The notes: generated by a model from the sequence alone, not told the origin. 47,540 bases of DNA from Jejuia sp. UBA6058 (GCA_002428965.1 DIYI01000014.1:1-47540), one strand, 5' to 3'; counted from the first letter of the stretch, positions 35,652 through 44,748 are shown. Numbers and translations: made by a program.

Positions 35652-36407
35652 TTCTATATACATCTTTCTTACTTTTTTAAATAAGTTTGAAGAGTATACG
35701 AAATCGGTAACAGCTTGATTATCTGTTTTAAAAATAGTGTCTTTTGAACCTTCCCATTCTTTTAAACCGTTTTTAAGAAAAACAATCTTCTCACCAATTT
35801 CCATAACGGAGTTCATATCATGTGAATTAATTACCGTTGTAATCTGATATTCATCCGTAATTTCTTGAATTAAGTTATCAATAACTATTGCCGTTTTAGG
35901 ATCTAAACCAGAGTTAGGTTCGTCACAAAATAAATATTTCGGATTGTTTACTATAGCTCTAGCAATGGCAACTCGTTTTTGCATACCACCAGAAGCTTCA
36001 CTAGGCATTTTATGATGCGCATCAGGAAGGTTAACACGTTTTAAAACGACATCCGCGCGCTCTTCCATTTCGCTTTTACTCATTTTGGTAAACATCTGGA
36101 GTGGGAACATAACATTTTCGGCAATGGTCATTGAATCGAACAATGCACTTCCTTGAAATACCATGCCTATTTCAGCGCGTAAATCACGTTTCTCATCTTC
36201 AGATAAGTTGGAAAATATCTTGCCGTCATAGGAAATGGAGCCAGATTCATAGGTAAATAAGCCTAATAAACATTTTAAAAATACCGTTTTACCCGAACCA
36301 CTTTGTCCGATAATAAGATTAGTTTTGCCCTTATCAAAAGTAGTTGTAATACCTTTTAAAATATGAGCTTCTCCAAACGATTTATGTAAGTCTGTAACTT
36401 CTATCAT
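35640..36407 (-). CDS. mlaF: ABC transporter ATPase, MlaF type
   Basis: A 255-residue cytosolic ATPase subunit. Walker A is IIGQSGSGKTVFLK (K40) and the Q-loop is GMVFQGSALFDSMTIAENVMFPL. The signature ASGGMQKRVAIARA has the SGGMxKR form that marks the MlaF/Ttg2A phospholipid-trafficking group. Walker B is YLFCDEPNSGLDP and the switch His is in INSHDM. Its start codon overlaps the stop of the permease gene by one base (TAATG), so the two are coupled. The MlaD-like substrate-binding subunit is not next to them. Confidence 0.9.
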   Translation of the reverse strand: MIEVTDLHKSFGEAHILKGITTTFDKGKTNLIIGQSGSGKTVFLKCLLGLFTYESGSISYDGKIFSNLSEDEKRDLRAEIGMVFQGSALFDSMTIAENVMFPLQMFTKMSKSEMEERADVVLKRVNLPDAHHKMPSEASGGMQKRVAIARAIVNNPKYLFCDEPNSGLDPKTAIVIDNLIQEITDEYQITTVINSHDMNSVMEIGEKIVFLKNGLKEWEGSKDTIFKTDNQAVTDFVYSSNLFKKVRKMYIEENL

Positions 36408-37144
36408 TATCCTAAAAGCATTCCCGTTATAACATAATTTATTAAAATAATAGCTACACTAGTCCATACAAATGCTGTAGTGCTAGCTTTACCAACTTCA
36501 AGTGCCCCACCTTTCATGTAATAACCATAAAAAGAAGGAATTGTGGCTAATACAAATGCAAAAACGATAGTTTTTATAAATGCATAGGTTACATGGAATG
36601 TATCAAAATCTGTTTGAATTCCAGAAATATAATCAGTGAGAGTTGAGTATCCACCAAAAACACAGGCGGCCATACCTCCTAAAATACCTAAAAACATACC
36701 AATAGCGATGGCAAATGGATACAACATAAGAGCAATCGTTTTAGGGAAAACCAGATAATTTAGGGAGTTGATACCCATTACTTCCAAAGCATCGATTTGT
36801 TCTGTTACGCGCATTGTACCGATACTAGACGTAATAAAGGATCCTACTTTACCGGCCATAATTATTGAGGTGAAAGTAGGTGCAAATTCTAAAATTACAG
36901 ATTGTCTGGTAGCAAAACCAACTAAATATTTTGGAATTAGAGGGTTGTCAATATTCAATGCTGTTTGAATAGTAATTACCCCGCCAACAAAGAATGATAT
37001 AAAAGCAATAATACCTAAGGAGCCTATAATGAGGTCATCAATATCCTTCAAAATTAATTGCCGCATTACAGACCATTTGGTGGGTTTTCGAAACATTTCT
37101 GCTATCATCAAAAAGTAGGCGCCTATGTTGTGAAGGTATTTCAT
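36407..37144 (-). CDS. mlaE: MlaE-type permease
   Basis: The 245-residue membrane subunit of the lipid ABC transporter, which with MlaF moves phospholipids between the inner and outer membranes to keep outer-membrane asymmetry. It has an N-terminal amphipathic helix and about five membrane segments. Family motifs include FVGGVITIQTALN, REF-like SVILEFAPTFTSIIMAGKVG, and GTMRVTEQIDALEVMGINSLNYLVFPK, the MlaE coupling region. It is divergent from pafA. A possible -7 element TACTTTAG lies on the minus strand near 37160-37167. Confidence 0.9.
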   Translation of the reverse strand: MKYLHNIGAYFLMIAEMFRKPTKWSVMRQLILKDIDDLIIGSLGIIAFISFFVGGVITIQTALNIDNPLIPKYLVGFATRQSVILEFAPTFTSIIMAGKVGSFITSSIGTMRVTEQIDALEVMGINSLNYLVFPKTIALMLYPFAIAIGMFLGILGGMAACVFGGYSTLTDYISGIQTDFDTFHVTYAFIKTIVFAFVLATIPSFYGYYMKGGALEVGKASTTAFVWTSVAIILINYVITGMLLG

Positions 37145-37225
37145 GCAATTATAATTGATGCTAAAGTAAAAAAAGTTAGTGGTATTTATTAACCTTAATT
37201 TTAAATAATGATTTGTTAATATCCG

Positions 37226-37233
37226 TATTTTTG
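37226..37233 (+). promoter_or_regulatory. -7 box of pafA
   Basis: TATTTTTG fits TAnnTTTG, 20 nt before the ATG at 37254. No TTG at a normal spacing (the one at 37213-37215 is too close). Confidence 0.45.
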
Positions 37234-37253
37234 CTTTCCAAAATTTTCTTGAA

Positions 37254-38876
37254 ATGAAGTACTTATTTATCCTAATGTTTTTTGGTGTTTTTAGTATTTC
37301 AACGCTTGCTCAGAACGATAGGCCAAAATTGGTGGTAGGGGTTGTTGTAGATCAAATGCGCTATGATTATATCACGAGGTTTTATAATAAATATGGTGAA
37401 GATGGTTTTAAAAGACTTATAAGAGAGGGTTTTAATTGCAAGAACAATCATTACAATTATATTCCTACTTACACAGGGCCCGGACATGCATCAATTTTCA
37501 CAGGAACAACGCCTAAAATGCATGGAATTATTGCGAATGATTGGTATGATAAAGTCTCTGAAGGGATGGTTTATTGTGCTCAAGACGATAGTGTTAAAGC
37601 TGTGGGAAGCGACTCTAAAGCAGAACGCATGTCTCCACATAGATTAAAGACTACGACATTTGCAGATGAGAATAAGTTATTCACTCAGATGCGAGGGAAA
37701 AGCATTGGTATTTCTATAAAGGATAGAGGCGCTATCTTACCTGTTGGCCATACCGCAGATGCGGCCTATTGGTTCAGAGGTAAAGATGAAGGCAAGTTTA
37801 TTAGCAGTACATATTACATGAATGAATTGCCAAAATGGGTGCAAGGTTTTAATGATTCTGAAGTTGTAAAATCCTATTTAAGAGAGTGGAATACATTATA
37901 TGATATTGAAACTTACCACGAAAGTGGTAGTGATTTAAATGGCTATGAAGGAACTTTTAGAGGTAAGGAAACAGCAACTTTTCCATATGATTTAAAATCA
38001 CTGTTTTTAATAAATTGGGGCTATGATATTTTGAAGGAATCGCCATTTGGTAATAGTATAATTACAGATTTTGCTATAGAAGCTATTAAAAATGAAGCTC
38101 TTGGGAAGGATGCTATTACAGATGTTTTAACTGTAAGTTTTTCAAGTACCGATTACGTAGGGCATAGATTTGGGGTAAACTCTAAGGAAATACAAGACAC
38201 CTATTTAAGGCTAGATAAAGACTTGGGACGTTTGCTAATTGCTTTGGATGAGGAAGTAGGAAAAGGTAATTATAGTTTATTCTTAACTGCAGATCATGGT
38301 GCTGTAAATGTACCAAACTACTTGTCTTCGGTTAAAATACCAGCGGGTTATGTTACCTACAAAGAGACAAGGAAGCGATTGAATGATTTTCTAACCAATA
38401 AGTATGATGTAAATGATTTAATAGAGAATATTAGCAATCATCAAATATTTTTGAATAGAGCTAAAATTAAAAGTTTTGGCTTGAATCTTATTGAAATACA
38501 AGAGGCTATTGTTAATGAGATTATTAGCTATGAAAAAGTGTATAAAGTGTATTCGGCCCACACGATGAGTACCTCGGATTTTAATAACGGAGTGGAGGTA
38601 CTATTGCAAAACGGGTATAATCAAAAACGCTCAGGAGATATTTTGATTATTCCTCATCCTAATCATATTTACTATCGTAAGACAGGAACTTCCCATGGTT
38701 CAGGGTTTAATTATGATACGCATGTACCTCTTATATTTTTTGGAAAGGGCATAAAGCATGGGGAAACACTTGAAAAAACTGTCATACCTGATATAGCACC
38801 AACAGTTTCGGTACTCTTGGGGATTAGTTTTCCTAATGGTGCAACTGGGAGACCCTTAGAGTTTGTGTTAAACTAA
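37254..38876 (+). CDS. pafA: alkaline phosphatase, PafA type
   Basis: A 540-residue secreted phosphomonoesterase of the alkaline-phosphatase superfamily; PafA releases phosphate from organic esters in the periplasm and is widespread in Bacteroidota. Signal peptide MKYLFILMFFGVFSISTLAQ. The first metal ligand is D33 (VVVDQMRYDY). The nucleophile is T74 in YTGPGHASIFTGT, a Thr as in PafA (Ser in E. coli PhoA). Later metal ligands are in SSTDYVGHRFG, LTADHGAVNVPN and the C-terminal GTSHGSGFNYDTHVPLIFFG. It ends 7 nt from the convergent GT2 gene; AAACTAA/TTAGTTT arms (38870-38876 / 38889-38895) may form a weak shared terminator. Confidence 0.93.
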   Translation: MKYLFILMFFGVFSISTLAQNDRPKLVVGVVVDQMRYDYITRFYNKYGEDGFKRLIREGFNCKNNHYNYIPTYTGPGHASIFTGTTPKMHGIIANDWYDKVSEGMVYCAQDDSVKAVGSDSKAERMSPHRLKTTTFADENKLFTQMRGKSIGISIKDRGAILPVGHTADAAYWFRGKDEGKFISSTYYMNELPKWVQGFNDSEVVKSYLREWNTLYDIETYHESGSDLNGYEGTFRGKETATFPYDLKSLFLINWGYDILKESPFGNSIITDFAIEAIKNEALGKDAITDVLTVSFSSTDYVGHRFGVNSKEIQDTYLRLDKDLGRLLIALDEEVGKGNYSLFLTADHGAVNVPNYLSSVKIPAGYVTYKETRKRLNDFLTNKYDVNDLIENISNHQIFLNRAKIKSFGLNLIEIQEAIVNEIISYEKVYKVYSAHTMSTSDFNNGVEVLLQNGYNQKRSGDILIIPHPNHIYYRKTGTSHGSGFNYDTHVPLIFFGKGIKHGETLEKTVIPDIAPTVSVLLGISFPNGATGRPLEFVLN

Positions 38877-38883
38877 GCGAAGG

Positions 38884-39732
38884 TTATTTTAGTTTGTTAA
38901 GCATGCCTTTCCAGCGCAATTTTCTGATGAATTTACCTTCGTCTTCGGAAACTAAAAACTCAGGTTTGTTTTTTCTAGCTTCGAAATATCCCCCCATATA
39001 ATCTTTGAATAATTGGAATTTACCTTTTTTAGTAGCAAGTTTAATTGCGGAAATAAGAGTGATTAAAAAGCTATAACGCATTTTGTACATTGCCTCCCCT
39101 TGAAGGTGCTTCGAGGCTTTGTTATAGCTAATCCCTGTAGGTTTTAAATGTTTTACATGTAAGGTTTCATCAGTTAAAATGCTCCAGCCATAATATTGAG
39201 CTAATAATTCATCAACAGTATCCCAACCCATGGAGCGTTTTAGTTTACCTATTTGTTCAAAACAATCTTTACGGTAAGCTTTTAAAGCACCACGAATGTG
39301 ATCTTTTCTTGTTAGGTTTTCTAAAACCCATTCACCTTCTTTTTCAATGTAACAGAAGCCTGCAGCCATTCCAAGTTTTGGATTATTATTGAAATGTTGT
39401 GCCAAGGTTTCAAGGTAGTTTTCGGGAAAAATCAAATCTGCATCAAACTTGCAAATAATATCATAATCATCATCTACAGTATCATAACCTTTATAAAAGG
39501 CATTTATAATTTTTGAACCCGGTAGATGTTGGTCTGAAGATTTAGCGTTCACTAATGAGATAAAACTATGTCGCTGCGTGAAACTATCAACAACAGATTC
39601 GGTTTTATCGGAAGAATTATCATTAACTACAACAATTTGTTTTGGTCTTAAGGTTTGTTGAGACAATGAGTATAGTGTCAAACCTATGGAGTCTGCTTCG
39701 TTATGTGCAGGTATGATGATGTAGAAATTCAA
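38884..39732 (-). CDS. family 2 glycosyltransferase
   Basis: A 282-residue GT-A fold glycosyltransferase. IIPAHNEADSIGLTLYSLSQQ opens the nucleotide-sugar domain, VVNDNSSDKTE follows, and FDADLIFPENYLE contains the DxD metal motif. WDTVDELLAQYYGW fits the ED/acceptor region. No membrane segment is evident, so it is cytosolic or peripheral. Its start overlaps the stop of the methyltransferase gene by four bases (ATGA type), and both lie downstream of the KASIII gene, which suggests a joint product that is glycosylated. Donor and acceptor are unknown. Confidence 0.87.
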   Translation of the reverse strand: MNFYIIIPAHNEADSIGLTLYSLSQQTLRPKQIVVVNDNSSDKTESVVDSFTQRHSFISLVNAKSSDQHLPGSKIINAFYKGYDTVDDDYDIICKFDADLIFPENYLETLAQHFNNNPKLGMAAGFCYIEKEGEWVLENLTRKDHIRGALKAYRKDCFEQIGKLKRSMGWDTVDELLAQYYGWSILTDETLHVKHLKPTGISYNKASKHLQGEAMYKMRYSFLITLISAIKLATKKGKFQLFKDYMGGYFEARKNKPEFLVSEDEGKFIRKLRWKGMLNKLK

Positions 39733-40256
39733 TTCTTAATTCTTTCAGCGTAAACAATATAGTATCTGGGAGTAAACCATCTCAATATTGGACGAATGCC
39801 AATCTTTTTAGTTGGGTTGGTCCACTTTTCACTATCGATAATTTTCCAACCGGCCTTTTCCAATAACCAATCGAATTGCCAGTCTTCAAACTCATGATAA
39901 TGTCTGTCCCATGTATCTGTTTTGCTTTTATAAGCAGGAGAGAACCATAATTTTAAAGGCACACTGGCTACTAGTTTATCGGCTTTGATAGATTTTAACA
40001 CCGTAAAAGGCGATAACAAATGTTCAAAAATTTCAAAAGCGGTAACCACATCGGCTTTAGAAGTAACTATGTTTGAAATATCAATATCTAAATCCTCTCC
40101 TTTTGTATTTTCAACCGAATACCCATTGGTTTCCATAATTTCGGTAAACGGATTCACAACACCTAAATCTAGAATCTTTTCAGAGGTAGAAACGTGCTTT
40201 TTTAAGAATTCTATGGTATGTTTAAAGCGTTTATTGGGGTAGGTGTGCTCGTACAT
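39729..40256 (-). CDS. class I SAM-dependent methyltransferase
   Basis: A small 175-residue methyltransferase. Motif I is KILDLGVVNPFTEIM, lacking the usual Gly-x-Gly; the acidic end of strand 2 is GEDLDIDI; VVTAFEIFEHLLSPF is the usual post-motif block of ubiE-like enzymes. The tail ends with WFTPRYYIVYAERIK. It overlaps the GT2 gene by four bases and starts 3 nt after the KASIII stop, so it belongs to a tight three-gene operon. The altered motif I is worth noting; the substrate is unknown. Confidence 0.78.
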   Translation of the reverse strand: MYEHTYPNKRFKHTIEFLKKHVSTSEKILDLGVVNPFTEIMETNGYSVENTKGEDLDIDISNIVTSKADVVTAFEIFEHLLSPFTVLKSIKADKLVASVPLKLWFSPAYKSKTDTWDRHYHEFEDWQFDWLLEKAGWKIIDSEKWTNPTKKIGIRPILRWFTPRYYIVYAERIKN

Positions 40257-40259
40257 TTC

Positions 40260-41318
40260 TTAATAGCGGTATACTATAGCATTAATATGCATTCCTGCAC
40301 CAACACTGGCAAAAATAACAGCATCACCTTTGTTGATTTCATGATTAGCTAGTTGCTTATTTTTTACCAAATCAAAAAGTGTTGGGACAGTAGCCACTGA
40401 GCTATTTCCCAATTTTTGTATGCTCATTGGCATTACACCCTCTGGGATTTCCGTTCTGTATAATCTGTAGAAACGTTTTAAAATCGCTTCATCCATTTTT
40501 TCATTGGCTTGGTGGATGAAAATTTTCTTCACGTCTTTTATGTCAACTCCACTATTATCCAAACAATCTTTCATGGCTTTTGGTACGTTTACCAATGCAA
40601 ATTCGTAGATTTTACGACCGTCCATTTTAATGTAACGCGTATTCGGATCTAATTCTGGATTGTTGGAATTTCCAAAGAATAAAAAATAAGCCTCATCATA
40701 GGTAAAACTTGCGGACTCATGCGCTAAAATGCCACCTTCATCTTCAGTTGCTTCTACAATAGTTGCACCAGCGCCATCAGAAAAAATCATGGCATCTCTA
40801 TCATGTTTATCTACAACTCTAGATAATGTTTCTGTTCCAATCACCAAACAACGTTTTGCCATACCAGATTTTATAAATGCATTTGCTTGAATTACGCCTT
40901 CTACCCAACCCGGACATCCAAATAGTAAGTCGTATGCGATACATTTTGGATTTTTAATGCGTAAACTATGCTTTATGCGTGCGGCCAAAGAAGGTAATAA
41001 ATCACCTTGAATTGTACCATGTTTAACATCACCAAAATTATGGGCAACAATAATATAATCTATGGTTTCTGGATCGATATTGGCATCTTCGATAGCTTTT
41101 TCAGCAGCAAAGAAACCTAAATCTGAAGCGGTTAAATGATTCTTCGCGTAACGACGTTCAGAAATACCCGTTATGGATTTGAATTTTTCAACGATGACCT
41201 CATTTGGTGCGGTAATTACCGAACCGTCGGTATTCATAAATTCGTGATTATGAAAGGCATCGTTTTTTTCAACAGTAGATGGAATGTAGCTTCCTGTTCC
41301 AGTGATTTTGATATTCAT
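40260..41318 (-). CDS. 3-oxoacyl-ACP synthase III-like enzyme
   Basis: A 352-residue thiolase-fold condensing enzyme (FabH-like). The catalytic triad is intact, with C135 in LFGCPGWVEG, H269 in FIHQANEKM and N305 in LGNSSVATVP. Its place in an operon with a methyltransferase and GT2, and not with fabD/fabG/acpP, suggests a secondary lipid or a polyketide-like starter, although a role in ordinary fatty-acid initiation cannot be excluded. The start ATG at 41318 leaves a 323-nt gap to gcvP filled by a structured repeat (41456-41627). No clear promoter is seen. Confidence 0.87.
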   Translation of the reverse strand: MNIKITGTGSYIPSTVEKNDAFHNHEFMNTDGSVITAPNEVIVEKFKSITGISERRYAKNHLTASDLGFFAAEKAIEDANIDPETIDYIIVAHNFGDVKHGTIQGDLLPSLAARIKHSLRIKNPKCIAYDLLFGCPGWVEGVIQANAFIKSGMAKRCLVIGTETLSRVVDKHDRDAMIFSDGAGATIVEATEDEGGILAHESASFTYDEAYFLFFGNSNNPELDPNTRYIKMDGRKIYEFALVNVPKAMKDCLDNSGVDIKDVKKIFIHQANEKMDEAILKRFYRLYRTEIPEGVMPMSIQKLGNSSVATVPTLFDLVKNKQLANHEINKGDAVIFASVGAGMHINAIVYRY

Positions 41319-41455
41319 AAATGAGAGATTACTTAAAAATCATTTCCAGCTTTCAAGATAAATGCTTTTTGAAAACTGCTGCAAAAGAACGAAAAAAAAT
41401 TACGACGTTCAAGGGCTAGTTTTACCTTGGTTTTGACACTGTTTATAGCTGGTAT

Positions 41456-41627
41456 ACCCGCGTTAGGGATAGGAGCGGCATCCTTTTTGCGAAGCTTTAT
41501 ATGGTAAAATTATCAAAGTTAAAACGACTTCCTTCCAAAAAACGATGAGATCCCGAAACAAGTTCGGGACGCTTCGCAAAAAGATATAGCGGATAGCCCG
41601 ACCACGCCCTGAGGCGTGGTAACGCCC
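41456..41627 (+). repeat. structured intergenic repeat, copy 1
   Basis: A 172-nt element with several nested helices. CTTTTTGCGAAGC (41483-41495) pairs perfectly with GCTTCGCAAAAAG (41571-41583). Within it TCCCGAA/TTCGGGA (41551-41557 / 41563-41569) forms a hairpin. After it ACCACGCC/GGCGTGGT (41601-41608 / 41613-41620) forms another. GCGTT near the start can pair with AACGC near the end (41621-41625). Conserved blocks shared with copy 2 are CGTTAGGGATA, CGGCATCCTTT, CCGAAACAAGTTCGGG, GGATAGCCCGACC and AACGCCCAAAAAA. It fills the gap between the gcvP stop and the KASIII start. A further 137 nt (41319-41455) shows nothing clear. Confidence 0.8.
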
Positions 41628-41641
41628 AAAAAATTATAATG

Positions 41642-44491
41642 TTATACCTCTGCGTATTCCTCGATTGGTGCACAGGTACATATTAAATTCCTGTCACCGT
41701 AAGCATCGTCAACGCGTCTTACGGAAGGCCAAAACTTATTCTCTCGAATATAATCCAAAGGAAACGCTGCCTTTTCACGCGAATACGGCAATAACCATTC
41801 GTCTGAAGTTATCATTTCCATAGTATGAGGCGCATTTTTAAGGACGTTGTTGGCGTCTTCTTTTGATACAGCGTCAATTTCATATTTTATGGAGATCATT
41901 GCATCACAAAAGAGGTCTATTTCTTCTTTGCTTTCACTTTCTGTTGGTTCAATCATCATTGTGCCAGCTACAGGAAAAGATACTGTTGGTGCATGGAAAC
42001 CATAATCCATTAAGCGTTTTGCGATATCAACAACCTCGATACCATGCGCTTTAAAAGGTCGGCAATCGATGATCATTTCATGAGCGGCTCTTCCTTTTTC
42101 TCCAGAATACAGCGTATCGTAGTAGCCGTCTAATCTGTGTTTGATATAATTGGCATTTAAAATGGCCACCTTAGTGGATTCTGTTAAACCTTCTGAACCT
42201 AACATTTTGATATAGCCATAGGAAATTAAACAGGCCAAAGCGGAGCCAAAAGGTGCAGCAGAAATGGCTGTAATTGCTTCTTTTCCACCAGTTTTAATCA
42301 CTGGATTTCCTGGTAAAAATGGCACAAGTTGTTTTGCAACACAAATAGGGCCAACACCTGGGCCACCGCCACCATGCGGAATAGCAAAGGTTTTATGTAG
42401 GTTGAGGTGGCACACATCTGCGCCAATATTGCCTGGGTTTGTTAATCCTACTTGGGCGTTCATGTTAGCACCGTCCATATACACTTGTCCGCCATTATCA
42501 TGAATAATCTGCGTGATCTCTTTGATAGCAGATTCGTAAACGCCATGAGTAGACGGGTAGGTCACCATTAAAGCCGCAAGGTTGTCTTTATGCAACTCTG
42601 CTTTTTCTCGTAAGTCATCCACATCAATGTTTCCTTCTTCCGTGGCCTTTGTAACAACTACTTTCATACCTGCCATAACGGCACTTGCAGGATTTGTACC
42701 ATGTGCAGAAGATGGAATCAAGCAAATGTTCCTATGATGATCACCACGAGATTCATGATAGGCCTTGATCACCATAAGTCCTGCAAACTCACCTTGTGCG
42801 CCGGAGTTTGGTTGTAACGATGTAGCTGCAAAACCTGTAATTTCTGTTAGTTGATCTTCTAATTCCTTTAGAACTTCTAAATAGCCTTTAGCTTGCTTTA
42901 ATGGAACAAACGGATGAATATTTGCCCATTTGAAAATACTTAGCGGCAACATTTCTGAAGCGGCGTTCAGTTTCATGGTGCATGAGCCTAAAGAAATCAT
43001 GGAGTGATTTAATGCCAAATCTTTACGTTCTAAAGACTTGATGTAACGCATTAATTCCGTTTCTGAATGATATTTATTGAACACATCTAAGCTTAAAAAC
43101 TCTGATGTTCTTGAAACTGACGCCTCAATATTATTTGCAGGAGATACTTCAGAAATTTCAATAGTATTTTTTCCAGCAGCTTCTGCAAAAATTGAAATCA
43201 AATAATTGATGTCTCTGATAGAAGTGGTTTCGTTTATCGAAATAGTTACCGTGTTTTTATTAGGATACCAGAGATTCACTTTCTTTTCTGAAGCAACCTT
43301 TTTTATCGCTTTGGCTTTGGTTTTTATTTGAAGTGTATCGAAAAAGTAGGTGTTCACCTGTTCGTACCCTAAAGTTTTTAAAACTTCCGCCAATTTAGAA
43401 GCTTTATTATGTACTTTATTGGCAATAAATTTTAGGCCTTTAGGACCATGATACACGCCGTACATACTAGCCATTACCGCCAAAAGAACTTGTGCTGTAC
43501 AAATGTTAGATGTTGCTTTATCTCTTTTTATATGCTGCTCACGTGTTTGTAGCGCCATCCGTAATGCACGATTGCCGTTGGTGTCTTTGGTAACACCAAT
43601 AATGCGCCCAGGAATATCACGTTTATAAGCTTCTTTTGTAGCAAAATATGCTGCATGCGGACCGCCATAACCCATTGGGATTCCAAAACGTTGTGTGGTA
43701 CCAACAACCACGTCGGCTCCAAATTTTCCTGGAGCTTCAAGTTTTATTAAACTGAGAATATCTGCTGCTACAGCTACTTTTATTTCTGCAGCATTGGCTT
43801 TTTCGATAAAGGATTTTATATCCGTAATCTGTCCGTCTTTCCCAGGATACTGCAGAATAGCACCAAAAAATTCTGAAGAGAAATCAAATTCCTCTTCTTT
43901 TCCAATAACTAGCTCAATGCCAATTGGTGTAGAACGTGTTTGTAATAACGACAGTGTTTGTGGTAAAATTTGTTCGGAAACAAAGAACTTGTTAATGCCT
44001 GCTTTTTTCTGCGGTCTACTTCTTACGGCAAACAATAAGCTCATAGCTTCGGCAGCTGCAGTACTTTCGTCTAAAAGTGATGCATTGGCAATTTCCATAC
44101 CCGTAAGATCTGTAACCATGGTTTGGAAATTTAAAAGCGCCTCTAATCTACCTTGTGCAATTTCGGCTTGATACGGCGTGTAGGCTGTGTACCATCCCGG
44201 GTTTTCCAAAATATTTCTTTGGATGACCGCTGGCATTACCGTTGGGTGATACCCTAAACCGATATATGTTTTACGCGCCTTATTTTTTTTAGACAGTTCG
44301 TGAATATGCAATAAGTACTCATACTCTGTCATGGAGTCGTCCAAGTTTAAAGGTGTTTTTAGACGAATATCTTCAGGGATAGTCTCTGAAATTAATTGAT
44401 CTAACGAATCTAACCCTAAAGCCTCTAACATCAATTTTTGATCTTCTTCTCGTGGCCCAATGTGGCGTAAAGCGAAAGCATTTGTGTTCAT
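41642..44491 (-). CDS. gcvP: glycine dehydrogenase (decarboxylating), P-protein
   Basis: P-protein of the glycine cleavage system: a pyridoxal-phosphate enzyme that decarboxylates glycine and loads the aminomethyl group onto H-protein. The 949-residue, two-half protein is full length and unsplit. The N-terminal half has FALRHIGPREEDQKLMLEALG, YIGLGYHPTVMPAVIQRNILENPGWYTAYTPYQAE-type sequence (in shorter pieces) and STAAAEAM. The C-terminal half has SLGSCTMKLNAASEM, the PLP lysine in HLNLHKTF (K700) and GGGGPGVGP, and ends RRVDDAYGDRNLICTC. It stands alone; gcvT and gcvH are not in the window. Structured repeat copy 1 follows its stop by 14 nt. Confidence 0.96.
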   Translation of the reverse strand: MNTNAFALRHIGPREEDQKLMLEALGLDSLDQLISETIPEDIRLKTPLNLDDSMTEYEYLLHIHELSKKNKARKTYIGLGYHPTVMPAVIQRNILENPGWYTAYTPYQAEIAQGRLEALLNFQTMVTDLTGMEIANASLLDESTAAAEAMSLLFAVRSRPQKKAGINKFFVSEQILPQTLSLLQTRSTPIGIELVIGKEEEFDFSSEFFGAILQYPGKDGQITDIKSFIEKANAAEIKVAVAADILSLIKLEAPGKFGADVVVGTTQRFGIPMGYGGPHAAYFATKEAYKRDIPGRIIGVTKDTNGNRALRMALQTREQHIKRDKATSNICTAQVLLAVMASMYGVYHGPKGLKFIANKVHNKASKLAEVLKTLGYEQVNTYFFDTLQIKTKAKAIKKVASEKKVNLWYPNKNTVTISINETTSIRDINYLISIFAEAAGKNTIEISEVSPANNIEASVSRTSEFLSLDVFNKYHSETELMRYIKSLERKDLALNHSMISLGSCTMKLNAASEMLPLSIFKWANIHPFVPLKQAKGYLEVLKELEDQLTEITGFAATSLQPNSGAQGEFAGLMVIKAYHESRGDHHRNICLIPSSAHGTNPASAVMAGMKVVVTKATEEGNIDVDDLREKAELHKDNLAALMVTYPSTHGVYESAIKEITQIIHDNGGQVYMDGANMNAQVGLTNPGNIGADVCHLNLHKTFAIPHGGGGPGVGPICVAKQLVPFLPGNPVIKTGGKEAITAISAAPFGSALACLISYGYIKMLGSEGLTESTKVAILNANYIKHRLDGYYDTLYSGEKGRAAHEMIIDCRPFKAHGIEVVDIAKRLMDYGFHAPTVSFPVAGTMMIEPTESESKEEIDLFCDAMISIKYEIDAVSKEDANNVLKNAPHTMEMITSDEWLLPYSREKAAFPLDYIRENKFWPSVRRVDDAYGDRNLICTCAPIEEYAEV

Positions 44492-44517
44492 TCAAGCAAA
44501 ATTTATTACATAATCTG

Positions 44518-44525
44518 CAAAAATA
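44518..44525 (-). promoter_or_regulatory. -7 box of gcvP
   Basis: On the minus strand the sequence reads TATTTTTG, matching TAnnTTTG, 26 nt before the gcvP ATG. No TTG is seen at -33. No glycine riboswitch is recognised in the short leader. Confidence 0.45.
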
Positions 44526-44627
44526 CTGAATATTAGAAAGGTTTTATTGAAGAAAATCGAAAGTTTTTAACCATTCGGTACATTTATTAACACTGTATTT
44601 TGATTTTTGTGAGTTTTCATAAAATTC

Positions 44628-44748
44628 TGTCAGTTCGAGTGAATTTTACGATTGAAATGAGTAAAATTAGTATCGAGAACTAGAATTTTTATCGTACTAA
44701 ATGGTTCTCGATACAATTTTTCGTGCCTCAAAATCACTCGAACTGACA
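44628..44748. repeat. nested inverted repeat of 121 nt
   Basis: Outer arms TGTCAGTTCGAGTGA (44628-44642) and TCACTCGAACTGACA (44734-44748) are perfect over 15 bp. Inner arms GTATCGAGAAC (44670-44680) and GTTCTCGATAC (44704-44714) are perfect over 11 bp. The GTTCGAGTGA and GAGAAC arms recall short hairpin repeats common in flavobacterial genomes. It lies 21 nt before the UbiA-like ATG and could form a large hairpin or cruciform. Confidence 0.85.

Noticed and set aside
43695..44171. 158-codon open frame on the plus strand
   Set aside because: It is antisense to the N-terminal half of gcvP, which is strongly conserved; there is no start context or homology I recognise.
44492..44627. Glycine riboswitch upstream of gcvP
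   Set aside because: The leader after the -7 box is only about 20 nt and none of the conserved glycine-aptamer blocks are visible.
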